The translations under genes and the position numbers were made by a program. From Betaproteobacteria bacterium (GTDB lineage: Bacteria; Pseudomonadota; Gammaproteobacteria; Burkholderiales; Eutrophovitaceae), in contig QXZO01000216.1 of NCBI GenBank assembly GCA_009886305.1, positions 1 to 6,584 on the forward strand: a DNA stretch of 6,584 nucleotides, written 5' to 3'. Positions 1 through 4,889 of this stretch are shown here, one piece after another; positions within the stretch are counted from its first letter, which is position 1; each line of letters opens with the position of its first letter. Under the pieces are notes generated by a model that worked only from the letters and a program-made list of their open reading frames with translations, made no database searches and was not told where the DNA came from.

Positions 1-1002
1 ACTTTGAGCAACTCCGACTGAGGCAAGGCGTTCTTCATACCGTTCGTGGGAAGCGTCACTGATAAATTTTTTAGATAAAACAGTTATTGTCATTGGCGAC
101 TCACCCTGCCCATAGATTTGAACAAAACGTGGACCCAACACGTCAAGAGCCCGTTTAATATCTTGAAGATACATTGGCCCTCCGCCATACACGACCGTCT
201 TCAACCCTTTCAGCGAGCATTGAGTTTCCACCTGCATTTGAACAAGACGTTTAATCATAGTTGGCGCTAAAAACATCGTCACTCCATCCCAATTTTGTAT
301 CAACTGTAATACTTCGGAGGGATTAAATTGTCCACTGGCTGGTATGACTTGATTCGCGCACCTCAATACATGAGGGATGTCGTAGAAGCCAGAACCATGC
401 GACAGCGGAGCTGCGTGAATGATGCTATCTGTCTCTGAGATACCGTCAACGTCCACAAGGTAGCTCATAGCGCCAATGAGCATATTATGGTGGGTGATCA
501 TCACCCCTTTGGGTTTGCCGGTGGTCCCACTCGTATAGAAAAGCCAAGCAAGCGAATCGGGCTGCACCTCTGCCATCTTCATCTCTTGGCCCACATTCGC
601 CATATCTTGATAAGAGGTAGAGTCTACGTCCACAAGCTCAACCCGCTCTGCATCTAACACAAGCTCACCTTGCAGACCGCTCGATACAAAGCATACCTTT
701 GAACCAGAATGGTCCAACATGTAGTGAATCTCCCGAACATGCAGTTTCGCGTTGATCGGAACAACAGACAAACCCGCGAACCAAGCAGCGTAGCGAATAA
801 TGAGATATTCAGGATGATTGGGCATCACAATAGCGACTCTATCTTCAACATTTAGAGACAACTCATGCGTCATGGATACTGCCAAGGCACGAACGCGCTC
901 ATAAAACGATCGGTATGTATATAGCGTTTTACTTCCAATGGATACAGCGGCTCGATCAGGATGCAGCTGACGTGCTCTCAACAGAAATTGGGCAATATTC
1001 AT
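1..1002 (-). CDS. Acyl-CoA ligase / AMP-dependent synthetase, N-terminal 334 residues (3' end outside window)
   Basis: The reverse-strand frame is open from ATG at 1002-1000 to the left edge, giving 334 residues with no stop. The protein is an ANL-superfamily adenylating enzyme. These make an acyl-AMP from a carboxylic acid and ATP, then transfer the acyl group to CoA. Visible motifs are the phosphate-binding loop YTSGTTGKPKGVM (residues 156-168), APLSHGSG (198-205), YGGGP (272-276) and the adenine-site motif YGQGE (297-301), a variant of the usual YGxTE. The start MNIAQFLLRARQLHPDRAAV looks like a normal family N-terminus, although the region upstream of the ATG has no strong Shine-Dalgarno. 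Family members are about 500-520 residues, so roughly 180 are missing, including the hinge and the C-terminal catalytic lysine. It is divergent from the other genes. Substrate (fatty, aromatic or other acid) is unknown. The family call is very sure; CoA-ligase rather than another ANL activity is likely. Confidence 0.95.
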   Translation of the reverse strand, partial: MNIAQFLLRARQLHPDRAAVSIGSKTLYTYRSFYERVRALAVSMTHELSLNVEDRVAIVMPNHPEYLIIRYAAWFAGLSVVPINAKLHVREIHYMLDHSGSKVCFVSSGLQGELVLDAERVELVDVDSTSYQDMANVGQEMKMAEVQPDSLAWLFYTSGTTGKPKGVMITHHNMLIGAMSYLVDVDGISETDSIIHAAPLSHGSGFYDIPHVLRCANQVIPASGQFNPSEVLQLIQNWDGVTMFLAPTMIKRLVQMQVETQCSLKGLKTVVYGGGPMYLQDIKRALDVLGPRFVQIYGQGESPMTITVLSKKFISDASHERYEERLASVGVAQS

Positions 1003-1105
1003 TTTCAGTTAAATTAGTTTCTTAACGTTTAGCGTCTGTATCGTCGTGTTACATTATGTGTACAAGGAAGAAGAACAATAATATATCTACCAGCCGGGAG
1101 TAAAA
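1003..1105. promoter_or_regulatory. Divergent intergenic region, probable promoters for both flanking genes
   Basis: These 103 bp separate the 5' ends of the minus-strand ligase and the plus-strand gene set, so promoters in both directions are expected here. The best minus-strand candidate I can see is TTGTAC (complement of 1060-1065) and GATACA (complement of 1037-1042), 17 bp apart. The -35 is fair and the -10 is poor. I found no convincing plus-strand sigma-70 pair. CTTAACGTTTAG at 1021-1032 is an imperfect 12-bp palindrome (10 of 12 positions symmetric) and could be an operator half, but such a short match may be chance. The location is sure; the individual elements are weak. Confidence 0.5.
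1096..1100 (+). promoter_or_regulatory. Ribosome binding site of the SRPBCC gene
   Basis: GGGAG lies 5 nt before the ATG at 1106. It supports that start, which also gives a complete signal peptide. Confidence 0.65.
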
Positions 1106-1651
1106 ATGATATTACGGTATTTTTTAAGCGCTATAAGTAGTTTTTTCTTAATATATGTGCCCTCAGGGTTTGCGGTAGAGGCTCCAGAGTTAAGTGTTCG
1201 GCACACGATAGCGATAAATGCTCCTTCGGAAAAAGTCTGGGACATCGTGAGCGACTTCGGCGGCTTACATCAATGGCTTATTTTTATTGAAGACACAAAG
1301 ATTACCCTAGGCAAGAATAGGCAACAAGGTGCCATCCGTTTACTGACTCGTCGCAATGGAACAAAAATTGAAGAGCGGCTCGTTGAATATGATCCCTATA
1401 ACATGACTGCCTCCTACACATATGTGCAAGGTCAACCGCTATCAAGTGATTATTATTCAACCATGACAGTCGTGGAGCTAAATGATGGACAATCACAGGT
1501 TGAATGGAAAGCCACCTTCAAGCGCCTACATTACTGGATGGACACTCCACCAGCGGGAAAGGATGACGAGACTCTGGTGAAGATCTTGAATAAAGTGTAT
1601 TCGGTCGGACTTCAAACTATGAAGGAAAAAATCGAATCGGGAGCACTATAA
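1106..1651 (+). CDS. Exported SRPBCC/START-like (polyketide cyclase/dehydrase-like) protein
   Basis: The product has 181 residues. Residues 1-23 look like a Sec signal peptide: an Arg at position 4, a hydrophobic core around 5-18, and a likely cleavage site after Gly-Phe-Ala (A23) or after A26. The mature part is a single SRPBCC-type domain of about 150 residues. Its start, roughly 31-58, follows the family pattern INAPSEKVWDIVSDFGGLHQW, where a first beta strand leads into NAPxxxVW and the small helices. The C-terminal part (about 153-178) would be the long helix that closes the cavity. The fold binds hydrophobic or aromatic ligands, and no catalytic residue can be assigned. Export to the periplasm suggests a ligand-binding or carrier role outside the cytoplasm, which is inference. 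It is first in the plus-strand gene set, with DUF1840 75 bp downstream. Fold assignment is good; function is unknown. Confidence 0.85.
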   Translation: MILRYFLSAISSFFLIYVPSGFAVEAPELSVRHTIAINAPSEKVWDIVSDFGGLHQWLIFIEDTKITLGKNRQQGAIRLLTRRNGTKIEERLVEYDPYNMTASYTYVQGQPLSSDYYSTMTVVELNDGQSQVEWKATFKRLHYWMDTPPAGKDDETLVKILNKVYSVGLQTMKEKIESGAL

Positions 1652-1686
1652 AAAAGTAAATATCACTTAAGTACCTCTCTAAGAAT

Positions 1687-1719
1687 GTGACATCAATTAA
1701 TTCGTTTCATAAGTATCAA
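1687..1719 (+). promoter_or_regulatory. Weak candidate promoter ahead of the DUF1840 gene
   Basis: GTGACA at 1687-1692 matches a sigma-70 -35 box at five of six bases. The only -10-like hexamers nearby are poor: TAAGTA at 1710-1715 with 17-bp spacing, or TATCAA at 1714-1719 with 21-bp spacing. The second would place transcription start at or next to the ATG at 1727. The gap is AT-rich, so chance matches are likely. Confidence 0.2.
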
Positions 1720-1726
1720 TAAACAT

Positions 1727-2026
1727 ATGTCAGCTCTTGTTCACTTTGAAAGTCGCGTAGGAAACTTAATTATGTTTAAGCAGCACGCTACCCAATTACT
1801 TAAATTAATGGGACTTTCCGGAGACACACCTAGCGCCATATTGCCGGAGGATATTTCTTTGGCGCTTACTCGTGCCCGCGAGCATCCATCTTTGGTGCAC
1901 TACCCGAGTAATGACAGTAAATCAAAAGATAACGATAGCGATGTCAATTTAAGAACTAGAGCAAAACCTCTTTTTGATTTACTCGAACGAGCAAAGTCTC
2001 GAAATTGTGAGGTCATATGGCGCTAA
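1727..2026 (+). CDS. DUF1840 family protein
   Basis: This is a small, probably cytoplasmic protein of 99 residues with no signal peptide or membrane segment. It matches the DUF1840 pattern as I recall it. An N-terminal strand (LVHFESRVGNLIMF, 4-17) leads into a helix with QLLKLMG (23-29). A block follows around GDTPSAILPEDISLALTRAR (32-51), then a variable charged linker rich in Ser, Asp and Lys (about 61-73). A C-terminal helix RTRAKPLFDLLERAKS (76-91) ends in CEVIWR, close to the family's typical Trp-containing end. Length is normal. The family has no established function that I know of. The start fits the family, but no Shine-Dalgarno is visible before the ATG (upstream bases are AATAAACAT), so translation may be weak or the transcript leaderless. 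It lies 75 bp after the SRPBCC gene and 69 bp before the SDR gene. Confidence 0.85.
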   Translation: MSALVHFESRVGNLIMFKQHATQLLKLMGLSGDTPSAILPEDISLALTRAREHPSLVHYPSNDSKSKDNDSDVNLRTRAKPLFDLLERAKSRNCEVIWR

Positions 2027-2080
2027 CCCTGTCATTATTATTTTTTAACCAATAGGCCATAGATACCAAGTCTAAATATC

Positions 2081-2085
2081 AGGAG
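2081..2085 (+). promoter_or_regulatory. Ribosome binding site of the SDR gene
   Basis: AGGAG sits 10 nt before the ATG at 2096. The spacing is slightly long but acceptable, and it supports this start over any later in-frame start. Confidence 0.65.
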
Positions 2086-2095
2086 CAATAAATCC

Positions 2096-2872
2096 ATGCC
2101 AAACGGTAAAAGTTTTTTCCGCCTTGATAATAAAGTTACCATCATTACAGGAGCCAGCCGAGGCATCGGAAGATCCATAGCGATTGCTTACGCACGATAT
2201 GGAGCTAAAGTTATCGTATCAAGTAGAAAAATTGATGCTTGTGAAGAGGTGGTGGATGAGATCCGGTCTCTTGGAGGAGAAGCAACAGCGACTGTAGCTA
2301 ACATATCGGATAAATCAAGTTTAGAGGATCTAGTTCAATTCTCGGTAACGACCTATGGAGGAATCGACATTTTGGTCTGCAATGCAGCCTCTAATCCGTT
2401 TTATGGCGAATTAAAAGACATACCAGATGAAGCATTTGAGAAGATTTTAAAAAATAATATCCTCAGCAACCATTGGTTGTCCGCACTTGTTTCACCACAT
2501 ATGTCCAACAGAGGTGGAGGATCAATCCTTATAGTTTCATCAATTGCAGGGCTAAAGGGGTCGCCCGGGCTTGGCGCATATGCGATATCGAAAGCCGCAG
2601 ACATGCAGTTAATCCGAAACCTAGCCATTGAATTGGGGGATAAACACATCAAAGTTAACGGTATTGCACCCGGTCTTATTAAAACTGATTTTGCAAAAGC
2701 GCTTTGGGAGGACTCAAAAATTCGCGGGCATTATGAAGAAAAAACTGCCCTCAAAAGACTTGGTGAGCCAGACGACATCGCGGGTGTTGCGCTGTTTCTA
2801 GCGTCAGATGCATCTAATTACGTTACCGGCCAAACAATCGTCGCGGATGGAGGAATTACCATTAACGGTTAG
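2096..2872 (+). CDS. Short-chain dehydrogenase/reductase (classical SDR), NADP(H)-type likely
   Basis: This is a complete 258-residue classical SDR, a cytoplasmic NAD(P)-dependent oxidoreductase acting on a hydroxyl or keto group. The cofactor loop is TGASRGIG (18-25) and the NNAG-type motif appears as CNAAS (95-99). The catalytic tetrad is intact: N121, S149, Y162 and K166, with the usual Ser-to-Tyr spacing of 13 and Tyr-to-Lys spacing of 4. The stretch IAPGLIKTDF (190-199) is the conserved PG region, and the C-terminus ends near VADGGITI, as is typical. Arg44 after the second beta strand (VSSRK) favours NADP(H), which is inference from family rules. The motif set resembles FabG/DHRS4-like enzymes, but with no fatty-acid synthesis genes nearby FabG itself is not indicated. 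The GST-like gene starts 53 bp downstream, so the two are probably co-transcribed. Substrate is unknown. Confidence 0.95.
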   Translation: MPNGKSFFRLDNKVTIITGASRGIGRSIAIAYARYGAKVIVSSRKIDACEEVVDEIRSLGGEATATVANISDKSSLEDLVQFSVTTYGGIDILVCNAASNPFYGELKDIPDEAFEKILKNNILSNHWLSALVSPHMSNRGGGSILIVSSIAGLKGSPGLGAYAISKAADMQLIRNLAIELGDKHIKVNGIAPGLIKTDFAKALWEDSKIRGHYEEKTALKRLGEPDDIAGVALFLASDASNYVTGQTIVADGGITING

Positions 2873-2925
2873 ACTGTGTAAAAGATATATTTACTAGACC
2901 ACAATTAAAAGAAAGACCTAACTGT

Positions 2926-3837
2926 ATGCCCGAACTTATTCTGCATCACTATTCGACATCTCCTCTCTCAGAGAAGATTAGGGTCATTTTGGGTTTAAAA
3001 AATTTATCATGGCGTTCCGTAGAAATACCGAATCTTCCGCCAAAACCCGATGTTATACCACTGAGCGGTGGCTATAGAAGAACACCGATCCTGCAAATAG
3101 GTGCTGACGTTTTTTGTGATAGCCAACTCATCCTTTCAGAACTCGATTATCGCAAACCAGCCAATTCCAACAACTTGGGTCTAATTCAAATAATCAATAG
3201 GTGGTGTGATAACTTATTTCACCCAGTTGTAAAAGTAGCTGTCGCTGCTTCATCCAATGAGCTTCCTAAAGAGTTCTTAAAAGATCGACAAAAACTGTTT
3301 TTAAATGAGTACCCAGATATTGAATCTGCTAAGGCGCGGATTCCGCACTATACTGCTCAGGTTAGAGCCCAGCTAGCATGGGCAGAAGCATCGTTAAAGG
3401 AGCAAAAAGGCTTTCTTACAGGTGACTCAGCCAGCATCGCGGATGCGTCCTTATACGCCCTGACATGGTTTATCAGAAGGCGCTGGGGAAATGGAGTTCC
3501 TTTTTTAGGGCAATTTCCTAACATTTGTCGCTGGGAAGAATCCGTTAGAAGTATAGGTCACGGCGTCGCTATAAATATGATGTCCCAGGAGGCGTTGGAT
3601 GTCGCGAAAAATGCCAAGACAACTTATGAGGCACGCGAAGATACAAGCAACCTACAAAATCTCTCTGTCGGAGATCGAGTATCAATTATTTCAGACTCGA
3701 ACACAGGTGAAGAAAAAGTATTCGGGCACATACATACAATGGATCAGAATAGGATTGGTTTAATCCACAAAAATGATCGCGTTGGCACTATTTGTATTCA
3801 TTTTCCAAAATTAGGATATGTAGTTGAACGTACTTAA
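2926..3837 (+). CDS. Glutathione S-transferase family protein with a C-terminal extension
   Basis: The product has 303 residues, against roughly 200-230 for a standard GST. Residues 3-78 form the thioredoxin-like domain: YSTSPLSEKIRVILG (9-23) covers the first helix with candidate active-site Ser or Tyr, RRTPILQIG (51-59) has the cis-proline P54, and CDSQLI (64-69) carries the D65-S66 pair that in GSTs contacts the glutathione gamma-glutamyl group. The all-helical domain spans about 85-225, with an N-capping motif SIAD (170-173). Residues about 247-303 form an extra segment that looks beta-rich, from LSVGDRV to HFPKLGYVVERT. I recall similar extended GST-like proteins, so it is probably a family trait and not a recent fusion. 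The ATG at 2926 has only a weak purine-rich GAAAGA (2911-2916) upstream. It may catalyse glutathione conjugation, isomerisation or ether cleavage; its neighbours suggest a metabolic rather than stress role. Confidence 0.88.
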   Translation: MPELILHHYSTSPLSEKIRVILGLKNLSWRSVEIPNLPPKPDVIPLSGGYRRTPILQIGADVFCDSQLILSELDYRKPANSNNLGLIQIINRWCDNLFHPVVKVAVAASSNELPKEFLKDRQKLFLNEYPDIESAKARIPHYTAQVRAQLAWAEASLKEQKGFLTGDSASIADASLYALTWFIRRRWGNGVPFLGQFPNICRWEESVRSIGHGVAINMMSQEALDVAKNAKTTYEAREDTSNLQNLSVGDRVSIISDSNTGEEKVFGHIHTMDQNRIGLIHKNDRVGTICIHFPKLGYVVERT

Positions 3838-3870
3838 ATACAAGAATCAAGTAGCTAAAACAGATAATCA

Positions 3871-3876
3871 AGGGGA
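3871..3876 (+). promoter_or_regulatory. Ribosome binding site that fixes a GTG start for the TAXI protein
   Basis: AGGGGA lies 8 nt before GTG at 3885. This supports GTG as the start. The next in-frame ATG (residue 22) would cut off most of the signal peptide. Confidence 0.75.
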
Positions 3877-3884
3877 AATTTAGC

Positions 3885-4856
3885 GTGTCAATTTATACGA
3901 AATATAATTATCTCAAGCCTATAGCAATCGCAATTGCTTTAGTTTCAATGAGTTTAGTCGGTTGTTCCGATCAAAGCGGTAACACTCAAACATATAAACT
4001 GGTTACAGGACCTCAAGGAGGCGCTTGGTACCCTTTAGGTGGCGCCCTCAAAGCACTTATAGAAAATGGACAATCAGAGATCAAAGTTCAAGTATTACCG
4101 GGAGGTGGTGTGTCTAACGCACTCGCGTTACACACAGGACAGGCACAGATCGCTTTGGCGCAAAGCGTTACCAGTCTAGATGCCATTGGCGGTAAACCAC
4201 CATTCAAAGAGTCACTGCAGAACATATGTAATATCGCGACTTTATATCGACAGTACTTCCAAGTCGTAACACTTGCGGAATCAAGCGTGAACAATCCATA
4301 TGATTTAGAAAATAAAGTTTTAGCGACTCAACCGAAAGGCGCTACAGGGGAGGCAATAACAAATCATCTATTACAAGCGCATGATATGAGCTACAAAAGT
4401 CTTGAAAACGTGAGCTTTGGCTCTTACACGGATTCAGTAACGCTCATGAAAGATGGGAATGCTGATGTGTTTACATTAACAACCACTATTCCATCTGGTG
4501 CAGTTATGGATCTAGCTAGCTCCCGAACTATTAAACTCATGCCAATGAGTGAAGAGTCCCACAAAAAAATGCTAAAAATAAATTCTAAATACGAAAGAGG
4601 GTTTATTCCTGCAGGGACTTATCCGAAGCAAAATAATGATGTACCAACAATTTTCTGGTACACCCATCTTGCTGCTCGCTGTGATGTAGAAAATCATGTC
4701 ATTTCGCGCATACTCGACGTTGTTCAATCTGGTTCAATGGAATTGGTTTCAGTAACCAAAGCAATCGCGGGTTTAAATATTGAAACCATGACCCGAGATA
4801 TTGGTGTTCCGATGCACCCTGGGGCAACTGAATGGTACGAAAAGCAAAAAAAATAA
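3885..4856 (+). CDS. TAXI family TRAP transporter solute-binding protein, predicted lipoprotein
   Basis: This 323-residue protein is the extracytoplasmic receptor of a TRAP transporter of the TAXI class. It captures a substrate in the periplasm and hands it to the membrane subunit. The N-terminus has Lys6 and Lys11, a hydrophobic stretch (12-25) and a lipobox L24-V25-G26-C27, so it should be lipid-modified at C27 after signal peptidase II cleavage. TAXI hallmarks are TGPQGGAWYPLGGALK (41-56), LPGGGVSNALALHTGQAQIA (71-90), LAQS (91-94), QPKGATGEAI (149-158, hinge or ligand-site region), and VPMHPGATEWYEK (308-320) near the C-terminus. Mature length fits the family. Translation begins at GTG 3885 with a good RBS and ends in tandem TAA codons (4854-4859). 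The fused permease begins 33 bp later, the standard TAXI gene order. Substrates of this class are mostly small carboxylates or amino acids; which one cannot be told. C115 and C266 could form a disulfide, which is speculative. Confidence 0.95.
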   Translation: MSIYTKYNYLKPIAIAIALVSMSLVGCSDQSGNTQTYKLVTGPQGGAWYPLGGALKALIENGQSEIKVQVLPGGGVSNALALHTGQAQIALAQSVTSLDAIGGKPPFKESLQNICNIATLYRQYFQVVTLAESSVNNPYDLENKVLATQPKGATGEAITNHLLQAHDMSYKSLENVSFGSYTDSVTLMKDGNADVFTLTTTIPSGAVMDLASSRTIKLMPMSEESHKKMLKINSKYERGFIPAGTYPKQNNDVPTIFWYTHLAARCDVENHVISRILDVVQSGSMELVSVTKAIAGLNIETMTRDIGVPMHPGATEWYEKQKK

Positions 4857-4875
4857 TAAGTCCACCACGTCCGAT

Positions 4876-4881
4876 AAAAGG
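4876..4881 (+). promoter_or_regulatory. Ribosome binding site of the TRAP permease gene
   Basis: AAAAGG lies 8 nt before ATG 4890. It supports that codon over the later in-frame ATG at 4911, which has no visible Shine-Dalgarno. Confidence 0.6.
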
Positions 4882-4889
4882 TAAAACTC

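Noticed and set aside
1302..1496. 64-codon minus-strand ORF
   Set aside because: It is antisense to the SRPBCC gene, has unusual composition and no family pattern.
2027..2095. Possible terminator after DUF1840 (T-rich run near 2038-2046)
   Set aside because: A T run is present, but no GC-rich stem precedes it. The only pairing I found, TATGG with CCATA, has a loop of nearly 40 bases.
2401..2652. 83-codon minus-strand ORF
   Set aside because: It is antisense to the catalytic region of the SDR gene, which has an intact motif set.
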